Part shown: one piece after another, positions 18,257 through 27,798 of the stretch
Layout of the letters: every line of letters starts with the position of its first letter
Position numbering within the stretch: the stretch's first letter is position 1
NCBI GenBank assembly: GCA_951828585.1
Contig: OX639991.1
Location: 310,001-374,000 of the forward strand
Direction of reading: 5' to 3'
Origin: Longimicrobiales bacterium
GTDB taxonomy: Bacteria > Gemmatimonadota > Gemmatimonadetes > Longimicrobiales > Gaopeijiaceae
DNA length: 64,000 nucleotides
Position numbers and translations under genes: made by a program
Notes under the pieces: model-generated
Told to the model about the DNA's origin: nothing
The model's input: the letters and a program-made list of their open reading frames with translations, nothing else
The model's database searches: none

Positions 18257-19473
18257 GCGGCGTCGATCGCGCGGGATCCGGGACGGTCGTGGCGCGGCGG
18301 CCCCAAACCGTTGCCGACCCGGGGTTGTCCGGTCCCGGCGATGCGCGGATCACGATCCTCGTCGATTCGGCGGCCTTCCGGGAGGCGCTCCGCACCGACC
18401 TGGCCGAGGCTCGCCACTACGCATACGTCCAGACCTACTCTTTCGAGGGAGACGCGGTGGGGGAAGCCCTCACAACCGAATTTCTCTCCTCGAAGGCCTC
18501 CGACCGCAAGCTGCTCATCGACTCCTACACCCGCATCAACCAGAGCGATCAGTGGATTCCGGCGCCCGGTTTTCTTTTCAACCGGGAGTTGCGCGAGGAG
18601 GTGCGGAACACCCGGCGCCTGGTCGCCTCCCTCCGTTCCGACGGAGTCGGCGTCCGCTACGGCCGCCCCTTCGGCTTCCTGGGACACAGGATCCTGCGGC
18701 GCGACCACAAGAAACTCATCCTCTTCGACGACCGTGTCGCCTACGTGGGCGGCATCAACTTCTCCGAGCACAACTTCGATTGGCACGACTTCATGGTGCG
18801 CATCGAGGATCGCAAGGTGGCCCGCTTCCTCAGGAAGGACTTCCTTTCCTCGTGGGAGGGACGGTCCGAAAGATCCTCGCAGCGGTTCACGGGATTGGGA
18901 CTGGATCTGCACGCATTGCCGGGCAGGGGAAACCGCGAGGCCTTCGGTGGTCTCGTGGATCGCATCGAGGGGGCCGAGCGTTCGATCCAGGTGATCAGTC
19001 CCTATTTGGGGCCACCCTTTACGCGGCATCTGGCGGCCGCGGTGAATCGGGGCGTGAAGGTGCAGGTCGTCAATCCACTCGAGAACAACCTCGGCTACCT
19101 TCAGAGGTATCTGTTCGCGGAAGCGGCGCGCTTCGGCTTCGAGCTACACCTCTATGAGGACCGCATGATCCACATGAAGAGCATGCTGATCGACGACAGC
19201 GTGCTCGTCACCGGCTCTTCCAACTTCGACCTGCTGAGCTACCACGGATTCCTGGCAGAGGTCGTCGCGGTCATCCGTTCGCCCTCCGTCATCGATGCCT
19301 TCCGGCGGCGGGTGCTGGAGCCGGCGCTCGCGGGATCGCGGCACTTTGAACCGGGGGGCGTGCGCGGGTCCGGTCCAATGTCACGATTGTGGATCACCGC
19401 GGCGATGGGCGGGGCCAACCTGCTTGCCCGGGCACTCAACCCACCCGTGAAGCGAGAACCGCGTGGCCGTTGA
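18253..19473 (+). CDS. Phospholipase D-family protein (cardiolipin synthase-like)
   Basis: A 406-residue protein with two HKD motifs: DHKKLILFDDRVAYVGGIN (near residue 150) and IHMKSMLIDDSVLVTGSSNF (near residue 306). These form the paired active site of PLD-type phosphatidyltransferases. It lacks the N-terminal membrane helices of classical ClsA, resembling ClsB-like enzymes. Translation is coupled to the upstream VTT gene (overlap GTGA at 18253-18256) and its stop overlaps the next gene start at 19463. Probably makes or remodels anionic phospholipid at the inner membrane. Confidence 0.85.
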   Translation: MSGVDRAGSGTVVARRPQTVADPGLSGPGDARITILVDSAAFREALRTDLAEARHYAYVQTYSFEGDAVGEALTTEFLSSKASDRKLLIDSYTRINQSDQWIPAPGFLFNRELREEVRNTRRLVASLRSDGVGVRYGRPFGFLGHRILRRDHKKLILFDDRVAYVGGINFSEHNFDWHDFMVRIEDRKVARFLRKDFLSSWEGRSERSSQRFTGLGLDLHALPGRGNREAFGGLVDRIEGAERSIQVISPYLGPPFTRHLAAAVNRGVKVQVVNPLENNLGYLQRYLFAEAARFGFELHLYEDRMIHMKSMLIDDSVLVTGSSNFDLLSYHGFLAEVVAVIRSPSVIDAFRRRVLEPALAGSRHFEPGGVRGSGPMSRLWITAAMGGANLLARALNPPVKREPRGR

Positions 19474-21013
19474 GCGCCATGCCAGCTCACGGGGCCGCAC
19501 CATCGGCCTCTGGCTGGGGCTGACCGCTTTCCTCCTCCTGATGATCTTCCCGGTCGACCCCGGGAACGAGTCGGCCAGCCGCCTCGCCGCGGTCGCGCTG
19601 CTGATGGCGATATGGTGGGTCACCGATGCGATCCCGCTCTTCGCCACCGCGCTGCTCCCGCTGGTCCTCTACCCGCTGCTGGGCATCATGGCGGGGCGCG
19701 AAACCGCGCCGATCTACTTCAACAGCACGATCGTGCTCTTTCTCGGCGGGTTCATGATCGCGCTGACCATGGAGAAGTGGAACCTGCACCGCCGCATCGC
19801 GCTGAACATCATTCACGCGGTGGGGGGCGGGCCGGCGCGCATCGTGCTGGGGTTCATGGTCGCGGCCGCCTTCCTCTCGATGTGGATCTCGAACACCGCA
19901 ACCGCGGTGATGATGGTCCCGATCGGGCTCGCCATCGTGCTGCAGATCGAGGGCGAGGCCGGGAAGGAAGCCGCGCGCCACTTCTCGGTGGGACTCATGC
20001 TTGGGATCGCCTACGGGTGCACGGTCGGGGGACTGACCACCCTGGTGGGCACGCCGCCCAACCTCTCCTTCGTCCGCATCTTCGAGATCCTCTTCCCCGA
20101 CGCGCCGTCCATCGCCTTCGGGCAGTGGCTCATCATGGCATTGCCGGTGGGGGCGATCATGCTGGTGGCGGCCTGGTTCATGATTACGCACGTCTTCCAC
20201 CGGGCGCCGGAGGGGCTTGCCGTCGACCAGGAGGTGGTCGCCACGGAGCGCGCGCAACTGGGCGCCGTGTCGTTCGAGGAACGGGCGGTGCTGGGGGTCT
20301 TCGCGGCCACCGCGCTGCTGTGGGTCTTCCGCGTGGACCTGCAACTGGGGTTCCTCACGCTGCCGGGGTGGTCGCGCCTGCTTCCCAACCCGGGCATGAT
20401 CGACGACGGCACGGTGGCGATCACCCTCGCCTCGATCCTCTTCCTCATCCCCACGCGCAACCGTGAACAGGGCTTCACCCGCGTCATGGGGCCGGATGTG
20501 ATCCCCCGCCTGCCCTGGAACATCGTGCTGCTCTTCGGCGGCGGCTTCTCGCTGGCGGCTGGCTTCCAGGAAACCGGACTGGCGCAGATCATCGGCAGCC
20601 AGTTCGAGGCGTTCGGGAACCTGCCCGTCTTCGTGATGATCCTGCTGGTGTGCGTGGCCCTCACCTTCCTCACCGAATTCACCAGCAACACCGCCACCAC
20701 CGAGATGATCCTGCCGATCCTGGCCTCGGTGGCGGTGGTGACCGGGACGCACCCGCTGGTGCTCATGATTCCCGCCACGCTGTCGGCCTCGTGCGCCTTC
20801 ATGATGCCGGTGGCCACGCCGCCCAACGCGATCGTCTTCGGCAGCGACCGGATCACGGTGGGACAGATGGCGCGCACGGGCATCTTCCTGAACCTGCTTG
20901 GGGTCGTGGTGATCGCGACGGTGGTGTTTACGGTGGGGTTGGCGGTCTTCGACATCGATCCTTCGGTGGTGCCGGAGTGGGCGCGGTCGATCTCGGGGGG
21001 GGCGCTGGAGTAG
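19463..21013 (+). CDS. SLC13/DASS-family sodium:anion symporter
   Basis: A 516-residue membrane protein with about eleven helices. The two SNT signature loops are present: WISNTATAVMMVPIG (near residue 143) and FTSNTATTEMILPIL (near residue 407), with the following TPPNL and ATPPNAIVFG loops that bind Na+ and the carboxylate in VcINDY-type transporters. The likely substrate is a di- or tricarboxylate; sulfate is possible. GTG 19463 starts within the PLD gene, so the three genes 17795-21013 probably form one unit, though the link between lipid genes and this transporter is not obvious. Confidence 0.9.
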   Translation: MAVERHASSRGRTIGLWLGLTAFLLLMIFPVDPGNESASRLAAVALLMAIWWVTDAIPLFATALLPLVLYPLLGIMAGRETAPIYFNSTIVLFLGGFMIALTMEKWNLHRRIALNIIHAVGGGPARIVLGFMVAAAFLSMWISNTATAVMMVPIGLAIVLQIEGEAGKEAARHFSVGLMLGIAYGCTVGGLTTLVGTPPNLSFVRIFEILFPDAPSIAFGQWLIMALPVGAIMLVAAWFMITHVFHRAPEGLAVDQEVVATERAQLGAVSFEERAVLGVFAATALLWVFRVDLQLGFLTLPGWSRLLPNPGMIDDGTVAITLASILFLIPTRNREQGFTRVMGPDVIPRLPWNIVLLFGGGFSLAAGFQETGLAQIIGSQFEAFGNLPVFVMILLVCVALTFLTEFTSNTATTEMILPILASVAVVTGTHPLVLMIPATLSASCAFMMPVATPPNAIVFGSDRITVGQMARTGIFLNLLGVVVIATVVFTVGLAVFDIDPSVVPEWARSISGGALE

Positions 21014-21093
21014 CAGTCCGTATGCATCGCCGCTCGAATGCTGTGGAAATTTTGTCCGCGGGCTGCCAGGGGCCTTCATCCTTAACGGTTTGC

Positions 21094-21142
21094 TTGACAG
21101 CGAGCGGTCGGCCACCCCACTTTGTTCGGCAGCCGAACAAAG
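21094..21142 (+). promoter_or_regulatory. Candidate promoter with overlapping palindromic operator
   Basis: TTGACA at 21094-21099 could be a -35 box. About 17-20 bases on lies a perfect palindrome with arms CTTTGTTCGG (21120-21129) and CCGAACAAAG (21133-21142) split by CAG, covering the place of the -10 box and start. A half-site CCGAACAAA recurs at 21192-21200. The position suits repression, and the operon encodes its own ROK regulator (26563-27798). The pairing of regulator and site is inference. Confidence 0.5.
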
Positions 21143-21214
21143 TCGCGCGAGGTGTTCCGTTGCTCCGCAGGTCGCCGGGCTCCGGAAGTACCCGAACAAA
21201 CTCGGGATGGAAGG

Positions 21215-23725
21215 ATGACAGCGAGCATGTCAACCGGGGACCCGCAAGTCCACCGACACCGCCGGGAAGCGGGGCCTGCCAGAGTCCTTTGCGGCGAAAC
21301 AGCCGCGACAGCCGCAATGCTGCTGCTCTGCGCCGCCTGCGGGCGCGACCTCGACCTGCTCGAGCCGGCACCCTTTCCCGCCGATCCGGAGGTCTTCTAC
21401 GACGACTTCGGGCCGGGGGTTCAGTACGCCGCCTTTGCCGGTTCCATGGTGGACGCGCTCGACATCGAGTACGAGGAGGTCTACCGGGGTACGGCCGCGC
21501 TCAAGTTCACCGTCCCTTCGACGGACGATCCGTCGGGCGGGTTCGCCGGCGGAGCCTTCTTTTCCACGACTCCCCGCGATCTCACCGGCTTCGACGCACT
21601 CACCTTCTGGGCCAAGGCCACCACTGCCGCCCCCCTGAACACCGTGGGGATCGGCAACGACAACACCGGTACCTCCCGCTACCCGATCACCATGGATGGC
21701 CTCCCGCTGTCGACCCGCTGGACCAAGTACGCCGTCCCCATTCCCCTGCCCTCCAAGCTGTCGCAGGAGCGGGGCCTCTTCCAGCTCGCCGACGCCACCG
21801 AGTTCGACGTGGGCTACACGATCTATCTCGATGACGTGCAGTTCGAGCGGCTGGGGACCATCGTCAATCCGCGGCCGGCCATCAACACGGAGACGGTGTA
21901 CGGCGAGGTCGGCGGCACGCTGGTGATCCGTGGCACGCAGGTGACCTTCGACGTGAACGGCGAGGACCGGACCGTCTTTGCCTCTCCCCACTACTTCACC
22001 TTCACCTCGTCGGACAACAGCGTGGCTTCGGTGGGTCCCACCGGCGAAATCACGCTCGTGGGCACCGGCACCGCCACGGTCACCGCGGCGCTGGGGTCCA
22101 CCCAGGCGAGCGGATCCGTAACCGTGGTTGCGACCGAACCGCCGCGGGAGGCGCCGCCCACCCCGACGGTTCCCGCCGAGGATGTGATCTCGCTCTTCAG
22201 CGACGCCTACAACGACGTTCAGGTGGACACCTGGTCGGCGGAGTGGGACGTGGCCGATGTCGCCGACGTTCAGGTCGCGGGTAACACGGCCAAGAAGTAC
22301 ACCAACCTTTCCTTCGCGGGCGTCGAATTCACGTCGCAGCCCATCGACGCGCGGGGAATGACCCATCTGCACATCGACCTCTGGACGAACGATCCGTCCG
22401 CCTTCCGGATCAAGCTCGTGGACTTCGGGGCCGACGGGGTCTTCGGCGGCGACGACGACAGCGAGCACGAGGTCACGCTCGACCCGGGCTCGACACCTCC
22501 GATCGAAGCCGGAAGATGGAACGTCCTGGACATTCCGCTCTCCGCCTTCAACCGGCTCGCCGGCCGGAGTCACCTGGCCCAGATGATCATCTCGGGGGCG
22601 AGTCCCACGGTCTACCTGGACAACGTCTTCTTCTTCACGAACCGGCTCACCGGGCCCGAGGTGCCCGCCCCGACGCCCACGCACCCGCCCGCCAGCGTCG
22701 TTTCGCTCTACAGCGACGCCTACGCGGACGTCGCGGTCGACACCTGGTCGGCGGAGTGGGACCAGGCCGATGTGGAGGATGTGGAGATCGCGGGCGACGC
22801 GGTGAAGAAGTACACGAACCTGGTCTTCGCGGGAATCGAGTTCACGTCGGAGACGGTGGACGCGACCGGCATGAACCATTTCGGGATGCACATCTGGACC
22901 CCGGACGAGACCGCGGCGGCGGCGTTCAAGGTGAAGCTGGTCGACTTCGGCGCGGACGGCGCATTCGGAGGCGGCGACGACAGCGAACACGAAGTCACGA
23001 TCACGGCCGGAGAGGGGCTGGCCACTGCATCGTGGGTGCGCCTCGACCTGCCCCTGTCGGACTTCACCGGTCTTGCGGCACGCGGCAGCCTGGCCCAGCT
23101 GATCATCTCGGGCGACCCGAACACCGTGTTCGTCGACAACGTGTACTTCTTCTCGGCAAACCCGACCGCCCCGACCCGGCCCGCACCAACCCCGACCGAC
23201 GCCGCGGCCGACGTGATTTCGCTCTTCAGCGACGCGTACACGGACGTCGGCGTCGACACCTGGTCGGCGGAGTGGGACGTGGCCGACGTGGAGGACATCG
23301 CCGTCGCGGGTGACGCGGTGAAGAAGTACACCAACCTCGCCTTCGCGGGCATCGAATTCACGTCGTCGACGCTGAACGCCGCGGAAATGACGCACTTCCG
23401 GATGGACATCTGGACACCGGACGAGACGGCGGCGGCGGCGTTCAAGGTCAAGCTCGTGGACTTCGGCGCGAACGGCGTCTACGACGGGGGCGGCGACGAC
23501 AGCGAGCACGAGGTGACGATCACGGCCGCCGAAGGGCTGGCCACGGGAGCGTGGGTGCGCCTGGACCTGCCCCTTGCCGACTTCACGGGACTCGCCGCGA
23601 CCGAACACCTTGCGCAGATGATCATCTCGGGGGATCCGAACACGGTGTATGTGGACAACGTCTACTTCCGGCGACCCGCGTCCGCGGCCCCATCCATGCA
23701 AACCATCGACTCCAGCAACCAGTAA
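21215..23725 (+). CDS. Multi-module carbohydrate-binding lipoprotein (three CBM-like repeats)
   Basis: About 836 residues. The leader ends in a lipobox-like LLLCAAC, so it is probably a lipoprotein. Next comes a jelly-roll-type domain (YDDFGPGVQYAAFAGS ... YTIYLDDVQFERLG), then a Big_2-like Ig domain (SSDNSVASVGPTGEITLVGT), then three ~155-residue modules at about 22160-22650, 22680-23150 and 23190-23670. Each runs from VISLFSDAY through VDTWSAEWD, KKYTNL, GVEFTS or GIEFTS, WTPDE or WTNDP, KLVDFGADG, DDSEHE to LAQMIISG and VDNVYF. Such modules occur in laminarin-utilisation proteins of marine Bacteroidota, so beta-glucan binding is likely. Start 21215 is chosen near GGATGGAAGG; 21227 is possible. 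First gene of the operon. Confidence 0.8.
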   Translation: MTASMSTGDPQVHRHRREAGPARVLCGETAATAAMLLLCAACGRDLDLLEPAPFPADPEVFYDDFGPGVQYAAFAGSMVDALDIEYEEVYRGTAALKFTVPSTDDPSGGFAGGAFFSTTPRDLTGFDALTFWAKATTAAPLNTVGIGNDNTGTSRYPITMDGLPLSTRWTKYAVPIPLPSKLSQERGLFQLADATEFDVGYTIYLDDVQFERLGTIVNPRPAINTETVYGEVGGTLVIRGTQVTFDVNGEDRTVFASPHYFTFTSSDNSVASVGPTGEITLVGTGTATVTAALGSTQASGSVTVVATEPPREAPPTPTVPAEDVISLFSDAYNDVQVDTWSAEWDVADVADVQVAGNTAKKYTNLSFAGVEFTSQPIDARGMTHLHIDLWTNDPSAFRIKLVDFGADGVFGGDDDSEHEVTLDPGSTPPIEAGRWNVLDIPLSAFNRLAGRSHLAQMIISGASPTVYLDNVFFFTNRLTGPEVPAPTPTHPPASVVSLYSDAYADVAVDTWSAEWDQADVEDVEIAGDAVKKYTNLVFAGIEFTSETVDATGMNHFGMHIWTPDETAAAAFKVKLVDFGADGAFGGGDDSEHEVTITAGEGLATASWVRLDLPLSDFTGLAARGSLAQLIISGDPNTVFVDNVYFFSANPTAPTRPAPTPTDAAADVISLFSDAYTDVGVDTWSAEWDVADVEDIAVAGDAVKKYTNLAFAGIEFTSSTLNAAEMTHFRMDIWTPDETAAAAFKVKLVDFGANGVYDGGGDDSEHEVTITAAEGLATGAWVRLDLPLADFTGLAATEHLAQMIISGDPNTVYVDNVYFRRPASAAPSMQTIDSSNQ
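22160..23670 (+). repeat. Three tandem ~500-bp carbohydrate-binding module repeats
   Basis: Three copies of the same coding module (starts near 22160, 22680, 23190), separated by Pro/Thr-rich linkers such as PAPTPTD. Conserved DNA blocks such as ACCTGGTCGGCGGAGTGGGA recur, showing duplication within the gene. Confidence 0.85.
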
Positions 23726-23743
23726 TCCAATCGGAGAGAATCC

Positions 23744-26512
23744 ATGAATTCGCGAAGCCATCGTTCACTTCCCGTCCGGCGGTCACCGGGATCTCGCAAT
23801 CGCCGCCTCTCGTTCCCGCGATCCTTGCCCGCCGCGTCCGCTGCTCTCGTTACGTGTGCGTTGCTGGCGTGTGGTGGTGATGACCCGATGCCCCCGGAAC
23901 CGGACCCCGTGGCCACGACGGTCGAGGTGACGCCCGCGACGTCCACTCTTTCGGCCCTGGGCGAAACTGTTCAGCTGACCGCCACCGTCAGCGACCAGAA
24001 CGGCAATGTCATGTCGGGTGCGTCCGTCACCTGGTCCTCGGGGGACGTGTCGGTTGCAACGGTCAGCGCTACCGGTCTCGTCACCGCGGCGGGCAACGGC
24101 ACGGCGACGATCACCGCGACGTCCGGCAACGCGAGCGGCACCGCAACGGTTATGGTGGAGCAGGCAGCCGCCGCCATCACGGTTGCGCCCGACTCGGTGC
24201 TCCTGACCGAACTCGGGGAGACGGCGCAGCTCACGGCCGAGGTGACGGACGCGAACGGGAATGTGATCGCGAACGCTACTGTGAGCTGGTCCTCGGGGGA
24301 CGAGGCGGTCGCGACGGTCGACGCGACAGGACTGGTCACCGCGGTGGCCAACGGTTCGACAACGGTCACGGCGACAGCTGGCGACCACAGCGCGAGCGCA
24401 ACCGTGACGGTCATGGCCCAGTCCGCACCGACCGAGGGACCACCGACGCCCACCCACGCGGCCGAAGACGTGATCTCGCTCTTCAGCGGCGCCTATGACG
24501 ACGTGACGGTCGACACCTGGTCGGCGGATTGGGACCAGGCCGACGTGGAGGACGTGGACATCGCGGGCGACTCGGCCAAGAAGTACACCAACCTGGTCTT
24601 CGCGGGGATCGAGTTCACTTCCGAGACCGTGGACGCCACGAACATGACGCACCTGCGAATGGATATCTGGACACCCGACGAGACGACGATGGCGGCGTTC
24701 AGGGTGAAGCTCGTGGACTTCGGAGCGGACGGCGTCTTCGGCGGCGACGACGACACCGAGCACGAGGTCACGATTACGGCCGCCGAGGGGCTGGCCACGG
24801 AAGCGTGGGTGCAGCTGGACCTGGAACTGACGGACTTCACCAACCTCACGACGCAGGAACACCTCGCGCAGCTGATCATCTCCGGCGATCCGAACACGAT
24901 GTACGTGGACAACGTGTACCTGCGGGAAGGCGAACGGCCCGATGCGCCGACCGAGCCGGCGCCAACGCCCGCCGACTCGGCGAACCAGGTGATCTCGCTC
25001 TTCAGCGACGCCTACGACGATGTGACGGTGGACACCTGGTCGGCGGAGTGGGACGTTGCGAACCTGGAGGACGTGGAGATCGCGGGTGACGCGGTGAAGA
25101 AGTACACCGGTCTGTCGTTTGCGGGGATCGAGTTCACGTCGCAGACCGTGGACGCGGCCAACATGACGCATTTCCGGATGGACATCTGGACGCCCGACGA
25201 GACGATCGACGCGGCGTTCAAGGTGAAGCTGGTGGACTTTGGCCCCAACGGCGTATGGGACGGGGGCGGCGACGACAGCGAGCACGAGGTCACGATCACG
25301 GCCGCGGACGGGCTGGCAACCGGAGACTGGGTGCAGCTGGACCTGGCGCTTGCGGACTTCACGAACCTCACGGCGCAGGAACACCTCGCGCAGCTGATCA
25401 TCTCGGGTGATCCGAACACGGTCTACGTGGACAACGTCTACTTCCGGGGCAGCGACGCGCCCCCGCCGCCGGATGCGCCGACTGACGCCGCGCCGACGCC
25501 GGAGCACGCCGCGGATCAGGTTACCTCGCTCTTCAGCGGGGCCTACACGGACGCGACCGTGGACACCTGGTCGGCGTCGTGGGACCAGGCCGATGTGGAG
25601 GACGTGGTGATCGCGGGCGACACGGTGAAGAAGTACACGAACCTCGTCTTCGCGGGGATCGAGTTCACCTCGGCAACGATCGACGCCAGCGCCGCCACGC
25701 ACTTCCACTTCGATCTGTGGACCCCCGATCCCACGGCGGATCCGGCGGCGTTCAGGGTCAAGCTGGTGGACTTCGGAGCCGACGGCGCCTTCGGCGGAGG
25801 CGACGACACGGAGCACGAGGTCGGGCTGACCGCCAACTCGGATCCCGCCCTGGCTACCGCCCGGTGGGTCAGCTACGACCTGGCGCTGGCGGACCTCACG
25901 AACCTCACGGCCCGGGAACACCTCGCCCAGCTGATCATCTCCGGCGATCCCAACACGGTGTTCCTGGACAACATCTACTTCTACGAGGCACTCACCGAGC
26001 CGAGCGAAGCGGCACCGACCCCGACGGACTCGGCCAGCAAAGTGATCTCGTTCTTCAGCGACGCGTACACCGACGTGTCGGTCGACACCTGGTCCGCCGA
26101 CTGGGACCAGGCCGACGTGGAGGACGTGCAGATCTCGGAGAACGCCACCAAGAGGTACACCAACCTGGTCTTCGCCGGCATCGAGTTCACCTCGGCGACG
26201 GTGGACGCGACGGAGATGACCCACTTCCGCTTCGACTTCTGGACCCCGGACCCCACGGCCGACCCGGCGGCGTTCCGCGTCAAGCTGGTGGACTTCGGAG
26301 CCGACGGCGCCTTCGGGGGAGGCGACGACAGCGAGCACGAGATCACACTGACGGCGGCCTCCGACCCGCCACTCGCCTCGGGTGCGTGGGTGAGTTTCGA
26401 CGTCGCACTCTCGGACTTCACAAACCTCACGGCGAGGGAGCACCTGGCACAACTGATCATTTCCGGCGATCCCAACACGGTGTTCCTGGACAACGTGTAC
26501 CTGCGCAAGTAG
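23744..26512 (+). CDS. Multi-module carbohydrate-binding lipoprotein (two Big_2 domains, four CBM-like repeats)
   Basis: 922 residues. The signal peptide ends in lipobox ALLACGG (Cys43). Two Ig-like Big_2 domains follow (VEVTPATSTLSALGETVQLT... and ITVAPDSVLLTELGETAQLT...), which probably act as spacers lifting the binding modules from the membrane. Four copies of the ~155-residue module lie at about 24450-24925, 24965-25450, 25490-25980 and 26010-26510, joined by Pro/Thr linkers. The module core matches those of the upstream gene (WSAEWD/WSADWD, KKYTNL, GIEFTS, KLVDFGADG, AQLIISGDPNTV). It starts 18 bases after the previous stop with GGAGAGAATCC upstream. The tandem array suggests avidity for a long polysaccharide on the outer membrane or in the periplasm. 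Confidence 0.82.
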   Translation: MNSRSHRSLPVRRSPGSRNRRLSFPRSLPAASAALVTCALLACGGDDPMPPEPDPVATTVEVTPATSTLSALGETVQLTATVSDQNGNVMSGASVTWSSGDVSVATVSATGLVTAAGNGTATITATSGNASGTATVMVEQAAAAITVAPDSVLLTELGETAQLTAEVTDANGNVIANATVSWSSGDEAVATVDATGLVTAVANGSTTVTATAGDHSASATVTVMAQSAPTEGPPTPTHAAEDVISLFSGAYDDVTVDTWSADWDQADVEDVDIAGDSAKKYTNLVFAGIEFTSETVDATNMTHLRMDIWTPDETTMAAFRVKLVDFGADGVFGGDDDTEHEVTITAAEGLATEAWVQLDLELTDFTNLTTQEHLAQLIISGDPNTMYVDNVYLREGERPDAPTEPAPTPADSANQVISLFSDAYDDVTVDTWSAEWDVANLEDVEIAGDAVKKYTGLSFAGIEFTSQTVDAANMTHFRMDIWTPDETIDAAFKVKLVDFGPNGVWDGGGDDSEHEVTITAADGLATGDWVQLDLALADFTNLTAQEHLAQLIISGDPNTVYVDNVYFRGSDAPPPPDAPTDAAPTPEHAADQVTSLFSGAYTDATVDTWSASWDQADVEDVVIAGDTVKKYTNLVFAGIEFTSATIDASAATHFHFDLWTPDPTADPAAFRVKLVDFGADGAFGGGDDTEHEVGLTANSDPALATARWVSYDLALADLTNLTAREHLAQLIISGDPNTVFLDNIYFYEALTEPSEAAPTPTDSASKVISFFSDAYTDVSVDTWSADWDQADVEDVQISENATKRYTNLVFAGIEFTSATVDATEMTHFRFDFWTPDPTADPAAFRVKLVDFGADGAFGGGDDSEHEITLTAASDPPLASGAWVSFDVALSDFTNLTAREHLAQLIISGDPNTVFLDNVYLRK
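24450..26510 (+). repeat. Four tandem ~490-bp carbohydrate-binding module repeats
   Basis: Module starts near 24450, 24965, 25490 and 26010. The last two share extra residues (TPDPTADPAAF) absent from the first two, so the array probably grew by unequal duplication of neighbouring copies. Confidence 0.85.
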
Positions 26513-26562
26513 CCGCAGGAACCGGTGTCTCGTTGGAAGGCCGTGCGGTCCCCGGAAGCGCG

Positions 26563-27798
26563 ATGACGACTGCGTGGCGGGCCAAGCAGTCCCGGCCGGG
26601 TGCGGCCCGGGAGGGGGGACTGATTACTGAGGTCCTCGAGTTCGTGTGGCGGCGGAAAACGGTCTCCCGGGCCGAGATCGCGCGTCACACGGGGCGCTCC
26701 CGGTCGACCATCTCCGCGGTGGTCGGGCGGCTCCTGCCGACCGGGTTGATCGAGGAGGTGGGGAGCGGGGAGAGCCGAGGGGGACGGCGGCCCATCCTCA
26801 TGCAGTTTCGGGACCGCGCCAGCGTGATCCTCGGGGTGGACATCGGTGCTGCGCATGTCTCGGTCGCGCTGACCGACCTGCGCGGCCGCACCCTCGAGTG
26901 GCGCGAGGAGGACCATCCGGTTCAGAGCGACCCGCAGGGCACCGCCGACCTCGCGGTGAGGCTGGGCAAAGCGTGCCTCGCCACACGCGGCAACGGCGTG
27001 CCCGCGCCCATGGGGATCGGCGTGGCGGTCCCGAGTCCGGTCGACCCCGGGTCGCCGTACCGGATTCTGGAGCGCATCCTGCCTGCCTGGCACTCCTTCG
27101 ACCTGCTCGGAGTGCTGCGCGACCACTTCGAGGTACCGGTCTTCGTCGACAACGACGCCAACCTGGGCGCGCTCGCGGAGCACCACTGGGGTCAGGCGGT
27201 GGGGATCGACGACTTCGCGTATCTCAAGGTGGCGACCGGGATCGGCGCTGGGCTGATGATCGACGGAGAGATCTACCGCGGCGCCACCGGCGTAGCGGGC
27301 GAGATCGGCCATGTGGCCATCGACCCACGCGGACCCGAGTGCGTCTGCGGCAATCGCGGCTGCCTGGCGACCTTCGTTGGAACCGCGCCGCTGTTGTCAC
27401 GGATTCAGGCCCTGCTCCCCGATTATCCGCAGAGCGTCCTGAACGGCACGGTAGCCGACATCCGGGCCCTCGAGGACGCCGCGCTAGCCGACGACCCGCT
27501 CGCGCTCATGGTGGTGGACGAGGCCGCGCGCAACCTGGGCATCGTGATCGCGGCTGTCCTGAACCTCATGAACCCGGGCTCGGTCATCCTGGGCGGCAGT
27601 CTGGCCCGGCTCGGAGAGCGCCTGCTCGTCCCGCTGAGCGAGGCGGTGGCCAGCCGGACGTTGGTCGCGTCGGCGGCGGCCTCTGAAGTCCGCACCAGCG
27701 AACTTGGTCCCCGGGCCACCGCATTGGGGGCCGCCACGCACGTGCTTGCCGCCGCCCTGGCCGATCCGAGTCTCTTTCCGGGCGTACGAGCATCGTGA
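26563..27798 (+). CDS. ROK-family transcriptional regulator
   Basis: 411 residues. A winged helix-turn-helix occupies residues ~18-75 (TVSRAEIARHTGRSRSTISA). The ROK sugar-kinase-like domain follows, with VDIGAAHVSVALTDLRG (phosphate loop), VFVDNDANLGALAEHHWG, KVATGIGAGLMIDG and the zinc motif GHVAIDPRGPECVCGNRGC (residues ~248-266). Members of this NagC/XylR/Mlc group repress sugar genes until a sugar binds. It lies mid-operon, between the binding lipoproteins and the hydrolase, and its stop overlaps the GTG of the GH16 gene. It is the natural candidate for the palindrome at 21120-21142. Confidence 0.9.
   Translation: MTTAWRAKQSRPGAAREGGLITEVLEFVWRRKTVSRAEIARHTGRSRSTISAVVGRLLPTGLIEEVGSGESRGGRRPILMQFRDRASVILGVDIGAAHVSVALTDLRGRTLEWREEDHPVQSDPQGTADLAVRLGKACLATRGNGVPAPMGIGVAVPSPVDPGSPYRILERILPAWHSFDLLGVLRDHFEVPVFVDNDANLGALAEHHWGQAVGIDDFAYLKVATGIGAGLMIDGEIYRGATGVAGEIGHVAIDPRGPECVCGNRGCLATFVGTAPLLSRIQALLPDYPQSVLNGTVADIRALEDAALADDPLALMVVDEAARNLGIVIAAVLNLMNPGSVILGGSLARLGERLLVPLSEAVASRTLVASAAASEVRTSELGPRATALGAATHVLAAALADPSLFPGVRAS

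Noticed and set aside
19487-21199. 570-codon minus-strand open frame
   Set aside because: Antisense shadow of the SLC13 gene; composition dominated by Arg, His, Asp and Gly with no domain.
21230-26452. Two minus-strand frames of over 840 codons opposite the module lipoproteins
   Set aside because: They mirror the tandem repeats of the real genes and have no leader or recognisable domain.
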